This document shows positions 30,105-38,245 of a DNA stretch of 64,000 bases, one piece after another. A program made the translations under genes and the position numbers. How positions within the stretch are numbered: the first letter of the stretch is position 1; every line of letters starts with the position of its first letter. Origin of the DNA: Paraburkholderia bannensis NBRC 103871 (GTDB taxonomy: Bacteria; Pseudomonadota; Gammaproteobacteria; Burkholderiales; Burkholderiaceae); assembly GCF_000685015.1 (NCBI RefSeq), contig NZ_BAYA01000018.1, positions 1-64,000 on the forward strand, read 5' to 3'. The notes under the pieces are model-generated. The model was not told the DNA's origin and did no database searches. It worked only from the letters and a program-made list of their open reading frames with translations.

Positions 30105-30587
30105 ATGAAGAAAGTCACAAAATTGGTCACAGCTTTAGCGATATCAACGTGCGCTTTTAGTTCCTCAGCGTTTACGCCGACAATTTATTCGAAGGGAATC
30201 TCGATCCGCTTCGACGAGGGGAAATTTTCACTATCGGATCACGAGAAATCTCGACTGGCAAAGTTGATCGTGAATCTGGACGACTTTGTATCGCTGAATG
30301 TCTTCCTTGTCATCGCTCACGGAGACGTGGTATCAGGCGATGAAAATCAAGATTTTCAAACTATGCTTGCTGGCGCGCGCGCAAATGCGATCAATAGTTT
30401 TTATGCTGAGCGCGCTTCGCCTCAGTTTCATGCTCTCATTCACACTTTCACTGAGCCGATAAAAGCGGGGAGTCAGGTAGATGAAGTTGGGCGTGCGGAG
30501 GTCGTGGTCGAGGGATTCTGTAAACCTGGGAATGACGTAGTGTGCAAGGAGCATTGGCCTCCCAGCCAAATTATTGAGCGCGAGTGA
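30105..30587 (+). CDS. Secreted OmpA-like hypothetical protein
   Basis: 160 aa with a clear Sec signal (MKKVTKLVTALAISTCAFSS, cleavage probably after SSA near residue 22). The mature part has the outline of an OmpA C-terminal peptidoglycan-associating domain: IRFDEGKFSLS, a stretch of hydrophobic beta sequence (VFLVIAHGD), a GARANAINSFY segment where OmpA domains have LSxxRAxAV, and GRAEVVVEG at the end. Several usual OmpA residues are absent, so this is a distant match. Base composition is much more AT-rich than the flanking clusters. A two-Cys pair (FCKPGNDVVCKEH) may form a disulfide near the C-terminus. Stands alone; function unknown. Confidence 0.7.
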   Translation: MKKVTKLVTALAISTCAFSSSAFTPTIYSKGISIRFDEGKFSLSDHEKSRLAKLIVNLDDFVSLNVFLVIAHGDVVSGDENQDFQTMLAGARANAINSFYAERASPQFHALIHTFTEPIKAGSQVDEVGRAEVVVEGFCKPGNDVVCKEHWPPSQIIERE

Positions 30588-30603
30588 GCTGGCTTACTCG
30601 CGC
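30578..30603 (+). terminator. Hairpin at the end of the OmpA-like gene
   Basis: GCGCGAGT (30578-30585) and ACTCGCGC (30596-30603) form an 8-bp perfect stem that overlaps the stop codon; the loop can pair further (AGC/GCT). There is no following T-run, so termination strength is uncertain. Confidence 0.45.
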
Positions 30604-30834
30604 TGGAAGCTACTCTCACCCGTTGATCGGCAGTTTTAAGGAAATCTGAACGGACACTGCTCGCGTTCAGCAGCCACAGGCTGGAACGGGTCGCACTCGG
30701 CCGGCCGCTCGACTTCGATGCTACCTTGGCTCATGTAAACTGCATGAGCACGTAGTCGGCCATAAGCGGTCGTTCGACAACGATGCGTTGGTCGTCGGCA
30801 ATCGACGTTGTTTAATCACTGCGGCGGCTAACGC

Positions 30835-31134
30835 ATGAAAGGCGAAATGGGGACTTTTGGTGATCCACCAAACGTTGCAGTCATCGTAACCAGGAGCGTT
30901 GTGTACGAGCAGGATTGGATCGCCTTTGTGTCGCACGACTATGAGGACGGTGCGTGGCAATTTCACGGCTCTCAATCTAACCCAATGCAGGAAACCGATG
31001 CGCTTGTGGCAAGTTCGCAAAGTATCGTTCAGTTGGACGACTCGGTTCGAGATTTATCCGATCTTCCAGTTGGGTGGCACGCCTGGCGAACCACAAGGGA
31101 AATGCCGTGGCTCAGGGCGGAGACGGAAACGTGA
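30835..31134 (+). CDS. Small hypothetical protein, possibly DUF2185/immunity-like
   Basis: 99 aa, no signal peptide or membrane segment. The pattern VTRSVVYEQDWIAFVSHDY, EDGAWQFHGS, DLPVGWHAWR and a C-terminal REMPW resembles small cytosolic proteins of the DUF2185 type, some of which sit in toxin-immunity loci. No toxin gene is next to it here, so an orphan immunity or unrelated stress role are both open. The start at 30835 has only a weak ribosome site; 30847 is the next in-frame ATG. It lies between the two copies of the 42-bp repeat. Confidence 0.55.
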   Translation: MKGEMGTFGDPPNVAVIVTRSVVYEQDWIAFVSHDYEDGAWQFHGSQSNPMQETDALVASSQSIVQLDDSVRDLSDLPVGWHAWRTTREMPWLRAETET

Positions 31135-31243
31135 GGTCGCTCAATCGCCGCTTAGGGCGAGTCTCACTGTCCATCAATCTTGGTCGCTTTGAGCCTATCC
31201 GCCGCCGCAGCGCGCTCCTGCGCGCCTGATGGGACGGTAGCCA

Positions 31244-31285
31244 GGCCAAAACCCGCCGCTCAGCGAGCAGCCGAAGCTGCCGTTA
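31244..31285 (+). repeat. Copy 2 of a diverged 42-bp direct repeat
   Basis: GGCCAAAACC to CTGCCGTTA, 35 of 42 bases the same as 29827-29868. It is noncoding and lies in the 316-bp gap between the small hypothetical gene and the ArsR gene. Confidence 0.55.
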
Positions 31286-31391
31286 CATCGACCGGTTGAT
31301 TCCGCTGCCAGTTTCGGCCACTCATGGAGGCAAACGGACTGCGCCTACTTCACACGCGCAATTGAAACTTAGATGGATGTCGAAATAGTTG

Positions 31392-31420
31392 TTGACCTCA
31401 AAAATCTCCTTAGATATCGT
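31392..31420 (+). promoter_or_regulatory. Promoter of the ArsR-family gene
   Basis: TTGACC (31392-31397), 17-bp spacer, TATCGT (31415-31420). It is overlapped by the left arm of the inverted repeat at 31407-31444, as expected for an autorepressed gene. Confidence 0.45.
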
Positions 31421-31444
31421 TCTAATTAGACGCTCATCTAAGGA
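31407..31444. promoter_or_regulatory. Candidate ArsR operator, 9-bp inverted repeat
   Basis: TCCTTAGAT (31407-31415) and ATCTAAGGA (31436-31444) are exact complements separated by 20 bp. The left arm touches the -10 region and the right arm includes the AAGGA ribosome site of the ArsR gene that starts at 31451. Binding would block both transcription and access to the start. Confidence 0.55.
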
Positions 31445-31450
31445 TTCGTT

Positions 31451-32014
31451 ATGGATAACGAAGAGATTGCCGAAATGGTTCGGGTGTTGAAGGCATTGGC
31501 CGATGCTACGCGCCTCAAGATTCTTGGGTTGTTGACGGAATGCGAGTTGAGCGTCGGCGCGATTGCGCAAGCCCTGAAACTAACCGAACCGACTATTTCT
31601 CACCATCTTGCCCGGCTTGCTGAGGTCGAGTTAGTGACGATGACCAAGCTCGGCAACACTCGAGCCTACGCACTCAATGCTCCGAATCTCCATAAATTTC
31701 AAAAACATTTCGACCTGACGCCGCCCGAGGAGCAAGCGGCTGTTGACGTACTTGCAGAGGTCGATGCCGAAACACAACGAATCCTCAAGTCGTTCATTGT
31801 TGGGGGGCGTTTGATCAAAATTCCGGAGATGCGGAAGAAACGTCGTGTCATTTTGCACTGGCTCGTTGATCAACTAGATCCGGCTTCCGAGTACTCTGAG
31901 AAAGAGATCAACGCGTTTCTCAAACAGTTTCACGAGGATTTTGCTACGCTGCGCAGAGAACTGGTCGACAATCTGTTGATGACACGCCAAAATTCGATTT
32001 ATCGCCGGTTGTAA
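31451..32014 (+). CDS. ArsR-family regulator with C-terminal DUF2087 domain
   Basis: 187 aa. Residues 1-80 form an ArsR-type winged helix (LADATRLKILGLL, TEPTISHHLARL, recognition helix, then a wing ending at YALN). Residues ~105-187 match DUF2087 (GRLIKIPEMRKKRRVILHWL, YSEKEINAFLKQFHEDFATL, RRELVDNLLMTR). No Cys pair of the metal-sensing ArsR type is present, so the ligand is probably not a metal. It is preceded by a promoter and operator-like repeat, and no co-oriented target gene follows, suggesting autoregulation plus distant targets. Composition is AT-richer than the flanking clusters. Confidence 0.9.
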   Translation: MDNEEIAEMVRVLKALADATRLKILGLLTECELSVGAIAQALKLTEPTISHHLARLAEVELVTMTKLGNTRAYALNAPNLHKFQKHFDLTPPEEQAAVDVLAEVDAETQRILKSFIVGGRLIKIPEMRKKRRVILHWLVDQLDPASEYSEKEINAFLKQFHEDFATLRRELVDNLLMTRQNSIYRRL

Positions 32015-32370
32015 TAGACCGAGCGTGTTCAGTTTCGACGCCGTTAGTTCGAACGACCGTTATCGCAAGATTTGATTGTCTCTTGTGGGTCGCTTGCAGC
32101 CAATTCCCCGCACACTTCAAGCGAAGCACGCGTGCTCAAGCCGATACGACCGGCCGGTCGTTTGCTATTTCGCCCACGCTGGACACGGCGCAGTTCTGCA
32201 CCAACCCAGTTCTGCCCCAGGACATTGACGTGCCGGAGCTGTCCCGCTTCGCTGCGCAAGGGCAATCCGCTCGCCCTGAGACGCAGCTTGAACGGTGCGC
32301 CGGTTTAAATCGCACTTCGCCGCGCTCCGCATCGATTCAACTCGCGGGGCGCGATAACTTTCCCTACGTC
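32015..32370. other. Intergenic stretch between ArsR and GntR genes
   Basis: 356 bp between the convergent ends of the ArsR gene and the GntR gene. I see no gene, RNA or strong terminator in it. Base composition returns to high GC from about 32120, so the right boundary of the AT-rich island is probably here. Confidence 0.45.
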
Positions 32371-33081
32371 TCACAACGCGCGCGATTCAAGCACCATCAT
32401 CACCGCGTCCTTGATACGTTCGCGCTCAACCGTATAGGTTTGCATCAACTGTTCGCGATCGTGCATGGCAATCGCGTTCAACAGAGACCGTTCGAGATGG
32501 GCATGCATCGCGTCATCCGGACGATTGGCTTCGGTTGCCAGCGCACGATAGCGATCGGTCAACCGGATCAGCCTCAACGCCTCGCGACGGATGATTTTCT
32601 CCGGCGACAGGTCGAACAAACAGGCATAGAACGCGTAGTACTCCTCGATCCACGCCGAACGCTGACGTTTGCTCAGGTGTTCGTCGAGCTTCGATAGCAT
32701 GGCGTCCAGCGTCGCCGTCTGCGCCTTGTCCGGCCACGCGATCGACAAAAACAGTTCTCTCTCGATCAGGAACCGCGCGCGATAAAGCTGCGCCGCTTCG
32801 CTCGACGACAGCGGCGCCACGAAAAAGCCGCGATTTGGATCGTGCACGATGACACCCACTGCAGCCAGCAGATTGAGCGCTTCGCGCACCGGCACCCGGC
32901 TGATATCGAAGCGCTCCGCCAGTTCGGACTGCCGCAATTGCTGGCCCGGCGAGAGCGTACCCAGGTTGATCAGCTTGCGGATATCTTCGGCAACCTGCGC
33001 GGGGATATCGATATCTTTCAGTTCGATTTTGCTCACGGGATTCGTCGTCTCTCTAGCGTTTGAATGCGTCGGTGTTCGCAT
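32371..33081 (-). CDS. GntR-family regulator, FCD (FadR) subfamily
   Basis: 236 aa. The N-terminal winged helix (DIPAQVAEDIRKLINLGTLS, LRQSELAERFDISRVPVREA) is followed by an FCD effector domain of helices with the usual Asp/His metal-ligand positions (YRARFLIERELF, AFYACLFDLSPE). It is close in sequence to the regulators at 39454 and 54489, indicating paralogues from duplication. It is the last gene of the run that begins at 39295 and probably controls part of the catabolic locus in response to a carboxylate. Confidence 0.9.
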   Translation of the reverse strand: MRTPTHSNARETTNPVSKIELKDIDIPAQVAEDIRKLINLGTLSPGQQLRQSELAERFDISRVPVREALNLLAAVGVIVHDPNRGFFVAPLSSSEAAQLYRARFLIERELFLSIAWPDKAQTATLDAMLSKLDEHLSKRQRSAWIEEYYAFYACLFDLSPEKIIRREALRLIRLTDRYRALATEANRPDDAMHAHLERSLLNAIAMHDREQLMQTYTVERERIKDAVMMVLESRAL

Positions 33082-33166
33082 CTCACAGCCGCTATTCTAA
33101 GGGCAGTGCCAGCGCGCCTGTTCGCCAGCCGCGACAACGGCGACCAGGCGCTCGCTCACATCCCGA

Positions 33167-33355
33167 TCAGGCAATCCCGGCGCGGCGATCGCGGATCAGA
33201 AAGATGATGAACATCAGCCACGAAACACCCAGCCCGAAATAATCGAAATTGCGCAGCGGACGATAATCCGCATAGCCAAGCCCGGTCGAACCGATACATG
33301 CCGCCGCCGTCAGCAGCAGACAAATGCCCACTGCGATTGCCGTTTCTTTTTTCAT
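33167..33355 (-). CDS. Small two-helix membrane protein
   Basis: 62 aa from the ATG at 33355, chosen for the CAGGAGATCGAG site; a longer frame upstream lacks one. Two hydrophobic segments (residues ~6-27 and ~42-56) are joined by DYRPLRNFDYFG and end in a basic tail (RDRRAG). No family recognised. It starts 14 bp after the DoxX-like gene, so it is probably co-expressed with it and may be a small partner. Confidence 0.6.
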   Translation of the reverse strand: MKKETAIAVGICLLLTAAACIGSTGLGYADYRPLRNFDYFGLGVSWLMFIIFLIRDRRAGIA

Positions 33356-33369
33356 CTCGATCTCCTGAT

Positions 33370-33876
33370 TCAAGCTTTGCCATGCCGCGCGGAAGAAAGC
33401 GGCTGGCTCAGAGGCTCGGTGCCGGTCTCGTTTTTGAAGTAGCCCTTCCAGCCATCCCAAAGCCACATTGGTTTGAGTGTGGGACGGAACACCGAAGCCA
33501 TATAGCCGCTATAGGCAAGCAGCAGCAGGCCGTTCATCAGCAGTTCCTGCGGGCCCGAGAAAAGCTGACGCGGCGTCGCAACAACGAAGGTGTTGAGCCA
33601 GAAGATGGTTACCGTAGTCGGCATTTCCAGAATGAGGGCAAGCATCACGAAGCGGTTCGTCAGCAGCATCGTGCCGAAGACGAACTCCATGTACTTGACC
33701 GCGGGATACAGGTGGATCGTCGTGGCGGCCGCAACGTAGGCACCGCCGACGCCGGGAATCGGTGGAACATATCCGCTCGTGATGTATCGGATACCCGAGA
33801 AAAAGAGGTGGGCTCCGAAGTAGAGCCGCAGCCACATGATGACGTACTTCCATGGTGAGGTGCTGGCGCTGTTCAT
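33370..33876 (-). CDS. DoxX-like integral membrane protein
   Basis: 168 aa with about four membrane segments (WLRLYFGAHLFFSGIRYI, AAATTIHLYPAVKYMEFVFG, ALILEMPTTVTIFWLNTFVV, LLMNGLLLLAYSGYMASV). The arrangement and the FGAHLFFSG start resemble DoxX/SURF4-type proteins, which have varied roles in redox and quinone-linked membrane systems. The ATG follows CAGGAGACAG. It lies after the enolase-superfamily gene in the catabolic run; its role there is unknown. Confidence 0.65.
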   Translation of the reverse strand: MNSASTSPWKYVIMWLRLYFGAHLFFSGIRYITSGYVPPIPGVGGAYVAAATTIHLYPAVKYMEFVFGTMLLTNRFVMLALILEMPTTVTIFWLNTFVVATPRQLFSGPQELLMNGLLLLAYSGYMASVFRPTLKPMWLWDGWKGYFKNETGTEPLSQPLSSARHGKA

Positions 33877-33986
33877 ACACTGTCTCCTGAATACTCGTTA
33901 ATAAGTCTTCCAACCACGAACCGTGGAACGCCGGGCGAAAGCGCTGCGTAGGTGCTCCGCTTGCCTCGACGAATCCCGGTCACAAC

Positions 33987-35159
33987 TCACTCACCCACAC
34001 TGACCGCCGGTTTTCCCGGCGTGCCGATGCGGGCGAGCAGCGTCTCGTCGACGTCCACACCGTAGCCGGGGCGCTCGTTCGGGTAGGCAAGACCGCGATG
34101 AAAGCGTTGTCCGCCCAGCGCGAGATCCTCGCCTGCGGGAATGTCGTCGCTATTCCATGCTGCATGCACCGCGAGCGGCCCGGCGCTTTCGCTCATGAAC
34201 TGGCAGGCCCACTGATCGGCGACCCATAGATGCGTACTCGGACAGGCCTCGATCCCGGATCCGATCAGGGTGCTGCAAAACACCGGCAGGTCGTAAAGCC
34301 GGCACACGGCCAGGAAGCGCTGAGACTTCAGCAGACCGCCCACCTTTTGCACCTTGAGAATGACGCCATCGGCGCTACGCCGTTCCGCGATTTCGCGCAG
34401 ATGGTGCAGTTCCTGCGCGCCCTCATCCGCATATATCGGCGTCTCGACACGCTCGCGCAGACGCGCCATCCCATCGCGATCCCAATGCGGCAACGGTTGC
34501 TCGACGAAATCGAGCCGATACCGATCGAGCCGCCTGATCGTGCGCAGCGCTTCTTCATAGTTCCAGGAGCCATTGGCGTCCAGCATGATGCGTGCGCCGT
34601 CGCCTAGTGCAGTGCGCACGGCCGCGGCCGTTGCGATATCGTTCTCAAAGGTGCCGCGGCCCACTTTCAGCTTGAATGCCGCGTAGCCTGCCTCCCTGGC
34701 GGCCACAGCCGTGCTGGCGACCTGCTCCGGCTCGCCCGCCGACAGCACCCAGCCCAACGGCACCGCCTCGCGCGTGCGGCCGCCGAGCAGGTCATAGACC
34801 GGCACACCCAGCGCTTTGCCCTTCAGGTCGTGCAGTGCGCAATCGACCAGCGCCTTGGCCTGATTGTTATCGCGTGCCAGCGTGTCCATCGCGCCGACGA
34901 TCTTCTCGATATTGCGCGGATCCTCACCAAGCAGGATGCGCGGCGCAAAGACGTCGCAGATCATGCTGACAATCGACGCCTGGCTTTCTCCGCGATACCA
35001 GGACGACGTGTCGCCGGACTCCGCCACGCCCACCAGCCCGGTATCGGCATAAACGCGCAGCAACACGGTATTCAGGCAGGTGATCGTCACGTTCGGTAGT
35101 CGAAGCGGCTTCTTTAACGGCATCGACAATGGGATGCATTCGATTCGGGTGATTTTCAT
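33987..35159 (-). CDS. Mandelate racemase/muconate lactonizing enzyme family protein
   Basis: 390 aa from the ATG at 35159 (MKITRIECIPLS); the open frame upstream is not part of the fold. It has the enolase-superfamily N-terminal capping domain and a barrel with AFKLKVG (KxK base), metal ligands in MLDANG, VEQPL and YADEG, and ILKVQKVGG, the second Lys of muconate-lactonizing-type members. Reactions in this group include cycloisomerisation, racemisation and acid-sugar dehydration. In this locus it could handle a muconolactone-like or hydroxy-acid intermediate. Specificity cannot be told from sequence. Confidence 0.88.
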   Translation of the reverse strand: MKITRIECIPLSMPLKKPLRLPNVTITCLNTVLLRVYADTGLVGVAESGDTSSWYRGESQASIVSMICDVFAPRILLGEDPRNIEKIVGAMDTLARDNNQAKALVDCALHDLKGKALGVPVYDLLGGRTREAVPLGWVLSAGEPEQVASTAVAAREAGYAAFKLKVGRGTFENDIATAAAVRTALGDGARIMLDANGSWNYEEALRTIRRLDRYRLDFVEQPLPHWDRDGMARLRERVETPIYADEGAQELHHLREIAERRSADGVILKVQKVGGLLKSQRFLAVCRLYDLPVFCSTLIGSGIEACPSTHLWVADQWACQFMSESAGPLAVHAAWNSDDIPAGEDLALGGQRFHRGLAYPNERPGYGVDVDETLLARIGTPGKPAVSVGE

Positions 35160-35209
35160 GGCAATAAGAGGAGCGAGGTTCGAATAGACGTGGCGCGCGC
35201 CACGATGTG

Positions 35210-36586
35210 TCATGAGGCTTCGGCTGCGCGAGCGCGAATCGATCGGCTGACGCGCATCAGCAGCACGATCGCAAGGCCAACAGATACGACGTAGCAGGCA
35301 ACGAACGCGTGACCGAGCGCGCCCGCCCCCGCGAACAGCACACGCGCCACGAGCGCGACAACCGTGGGCCCGAGCGCAAGCCCGAACAGATTCGTCACGA
35401 GGTAGTAGATCGCGGTGAGCTTGCCCATCATGTTGCCGGGCGTGAGATTGGCCATCGTCGCCCCTCCCGCGACGGCGAATACCGCAAAGAAGAAGGTCTG
35501 CGCCGCATACGCCAGGATGCCCAGTTGCGCGGATTCGATCCACGGAAACGCTGCGGTGACGAGCGCAGCAATCGCGGTCGAGACGATCGCCACGCGCACC
35601 GGCGCGTCGACCATCCCCCGCTTGCGCAGGCGATCGGCAACGCTGCCCCAGATCAGCAGTCCCGCCGGAGACGCGATCAGCCCGACGGCCCCCAGCGTCT
35701 GACCGATAACGGGGCGGCTATAGCCCATGGTTCGCGCGATGATCTCGGGCAACCACGCCATCTGACTGCCAATTGCAATGCCGTATAGGCAGATCGCACA
35801 CCACAGCGGCAGATAGACGCTTTTGCGCGTCCAGGCATATCGCAGGGCATCGCCGTAGCTGACCTTGTCGGCGCTCACGGCGTCGCGGCGCGTAGGTTCG
35901 CGCACGAGCCAGAGCATGAGCGCAAGCGGGATGCCAAGCAGGCCCGGCACCACCAGCACGAACTGCCACGGCTTGAGCAGACCCAGCAGCGGAATCCCGG
36001 CGAGATGGCCCGCGGCCGAAAACTTCAGCAAATAGCCGCCCAGCACGAGCGCGAGGCCTGTGCCCAGCAACGGCCCGATGTTGTAGATCCCGAACGCCAG
36101 GCCGCGACGCTCGGGCGGAAACGCATCGCGGATCATGGATGCAGCGGCGGGCGGCAGCACAGCTTCACCAACCCCCAGACCAATGCGCGTCAGGAACAGA
36201 AGCAGATAGGTCTGGCTCAGACCGCACAGAATCTGCACACCCGACCACAGCAACATCGCACCGCCGAGCAGACGCTTGCGACGCCAGTTATCGACGAGAT
36301 AACCGGCCGGGATGCCGAGCACGCTGTAAAGCAGCATGAACGACAGTCCGAGCAGCCAGCTCACCTGCAAGTCCGATACGCCCAGATCCTGCTTGATCGG
36401 CCCGACCACCAGCGAAATCGCGCCACGATCGATGAACGACACCACATAGACGATCGTAAGGATCACCAGCAGCGGCCAGCCACCAGCGCTGATTGCCCCT
36501 TCGGCGACAGTGAAAGGCGCCTGCGATCCGCCGGCGCGATCGGCGGAACGAGGCGGTGCGTCGTGCGCAGTGGGGTTCTCGTACAT
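35210..36586 (-). CDS. MFS transporter, spinster-like
   Basis: 458 aa with 12 predicted membrane segments. The N-half has the MFS loop (GYLVDNWRRKRLLGGAMLLW) and TRIGLGVGEAVLPPAAASMI, the GEA motif typical of the spinster-like group. A 30-residue polar N-terminus precedes helix 1 (LLVILTIVYVVSFIDRGAIS). It likely imports the substrate of the surrounding oxygenases. The ATG follows TAGGAGACAGC. It lies between the flavoprotein dehydrogenase and MLE-type genes in one run. Confidence 0.9.
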   Translation of the reverse strand: MYENPTAHDAPPRSADRAGGSQAPFTVAEGAISAGGWPLLVILTIVYVVSFIDRGAISLVVGPIKQDLGVSDLQVSWLLGLSFMLLYSVLGIPAGYLVDNWRRKRLLGGAMLLWSGVQILCGLSQTYLLLFLTRIGLGVGEAVLPPAAASMIRDAFPPERRGLAFGIYNIGPLLGTGLALVLGGYLLKFSAAGHLAGIPLLGLLKPWQFVLVVPGLLGIPLALMLWLVREPTRRDAVSADKVSYGDALRYAWTRKSVYLPLWCAICLYGIAIGSQMAWLPEIIARTMGYSRPVIGQTLGAVGLIASPAGLLIWGSVADRLRKRGMVDAPVRVAIVSTAIAALVTAAFPWIESAQLGILAYAAQTFFFAVFAVAGGATMANLTPGNMMGKLTAIYYLVTNLFGLALGPTVVALVARVLFAGAGALGHAFVACYVVSVGLAIVLLMRVSRSIRARAAEAS

Positions 36587-36642
36587 TGCTGTCTCCTATG
36601 AAGCGATATTTTTTATGTGATCGGCTTCTGTATTGGGTTTCG

Positions 36643-38214
36643 CTAGCGGTCCCACGCAGGCTCATCAACCGCTGCGCGCGCCGCAGTCGTACCTGAGACG
36701 ATGAATTCGGCAATATCGCCCATCGAGTTGTAGTAAGGCCCCCATAGCGACCCACACTCACCGATGGCATAAAGACGCGGAATCGGCCGGTCGTCATGGT
36801 CGAGCACACGCTGGCGCGCATCGTGTTTCGGGCCGCCGTGCGTGTTGAGATAAGTCGGGAACATTGGGCCGATTGCGTAATACGGCCCGGTATCGAGCGA
36901 CACGAGAAAGCTGCTACGCCCGTGGTCAGGATCGTTGCCCTGCTCGCAATGCGCGTTGTAGCGCGCGACCGTGTCCTTCAGCGCCTCCGGATCCAGGTGA
37001 CCGGCACGCGCCACGCCGGGGATGTCAGGCCAGCAGCACTTGAGCGCCAGTTCCTCCAGCGTGTCCGCGCTGATGATCGAGCCTTCATCCAGCTCTGCGA
37101 GGTTATCGGCGCTCCAGGCAGGCGTGCGTGAATTCAGCGTCGTCATGGCCGCGCCACCCGCGCGAACTTTCTCATCGAAAATCTGGAATACCGGAACGTG
37201 GCTGAATTCCGGCACCTCCGGCGTGGTGGCGAGCCAATTGTCGCGATTAGCCAGGCCGTGGCGCACCTCGGCCGTGTCGGTCGTTTCGTTGTGAAAGCGC
37301 TTTGCATGCCGGTCAACCCATATCAGGCTGCCGCCATCCTTGAATGCCCCCGAGTTGTAGCCGAATCCGGCAATGCGATTCAGGTCGTACGTCACATAAA
37401 CATGCCCGCGCTTCGACTTGATGCCCCAACTGAGCGGTCCCGCCACGGCATTCATGTGCCAGAGTTGCGCGCCCACCGCCTGCGCCATACGAATACCATC
37501 GCCCGTCAAATTCGGACTGCCAAGAAAATAAACAGGACAAGGTGTGATGAATTGACGACACATCGATTCGTCGGCTTCGAAACCGCCGCTGGCCAGCACA
37601 GTCGCCTGGCGGGCCTTGACTGCCAGCGTCTCTCCGTCGGCGGTGCGTGCCTCGACACCGAGAATCTCGCGCGTCACCGGATGCTGCACGAGTCGCGTGA
37701 CCGTCGTACTACAGCGCACGCGCGCGCCGCGCTGCTCAGCCACCGCCGCAATCGCGTTATACAGTCCCGCTCCGCCGGGCGCCGACACCACGCTCATGCC
37801 CTGCACGCTCTCGCTGCCCGGCGCGCCGGGAAACTCGGGGAAAAAGCCCGGCGCGCTGAATGGCTTCGGATTGTCTTTCAACGGCAGGCCGAGTTTGTGC
37901 TGAAAAGCGGGGATGGCCTTCAGCCCCTGTACAAACTGTTTGAGCACACTTTCGTCGGTTTGTCCGGCGCACAGCCAGTTCATGTACTCGAAGGTCGCCT
38001 GCTCGTCGTTCGACGTCATGATGAGGCCACCGGCGACGCACACCGAATTGCCGCCACCGCGCTCGCCTTTTTCGAGGATCAGCACATCGGCGCCCAACTC
38101 TGCCGCACTCAGGGCGAAGGTCGCGCCCGCGCCGCCGTATCCCACCACCACCATATCGGCTTCCAGGTCCCAGCGGGGCGAGGACCACGTCACCGTCAGT
38201 TCATTGTTCTGCAT
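36643..38214 (-). CDS. FAD-dependent dehydrogenase (3-ketosteroid dehydrogenase/fumarate reductase flavoprotein family)
   Basis: 523 aa of the FAD_binding_2 family. The dinucleotide fold is VVVGYGGAGATFALSAAELG ending at ILEKGERGGGNS. A substrate-binding region with ASGGFEAD follows, and the C-terminal FAD motif is YAIGECGSLWGPYYNSMGDI. Such enzymes do delta-1 or alpha,beta desaturation of cyclic ketones, or the reverse reduction. In this run (Rieske oxygenase, this enzyme, transporter, MLE-type enzyme) it could desaturate an alicyclic intermediate. No signal peptide, so cytoplasmic. Confidence 0.85.
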   Translation of the reverse strand: MQNNELTVTWSSPRWDLEADMVVVGYGGAGATFALSAAELGADVLILEKGERGGGNSVCVAGGLIMTSNDEQATFEYMNWLCAGQTDESVLKQFVQGLKAIPAFQHKLGLPLKDNPKPFSAPGFFPEFPGAPGSESVQGMSVVSAPGGAGLYNAIAAVAEQRGARVRCSTTVTRLVQHPVTREILGVEARTADGETLAVKARQATVLASGGFEADESMCRQFITPCPVYFLGSPNLTGDGIRMAQAVGAQLWHMNAVAGPLSWGIKSKRGHVYVTYDLNRIAGFGYNSGAFKDGGSLIWVDRHAKRFHNETTDTAEVRHGLANRDNWLATTPEVPEFSHVPVFQIFDEKVRAGGAAMTTLNSRTPAWSADNLAELDEGSIISADTLEELALKCCWPDIPGVARAGHLDPEALKDTVARYNAHCEQGNDPDHGRSSFLVSLDTGPYYAIGPMFPTYLNTHGGPKHDARQRVLDHDDRPIPRLYAIGECGSLWGPYYNSMGDIAEFIVSGTTAARAAVDEPAWDR

Positions 38215-38245
38215 CGATTCTCTCGCGACAAACGGATGGGTACAC

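Noticed and set aside
32083..32697. Plus-strand frame overlapping the GntR gene
   Set aside because: Its second half is antisense to a clear GntR-FCD protein and the first half shows no domain or ribosome site.
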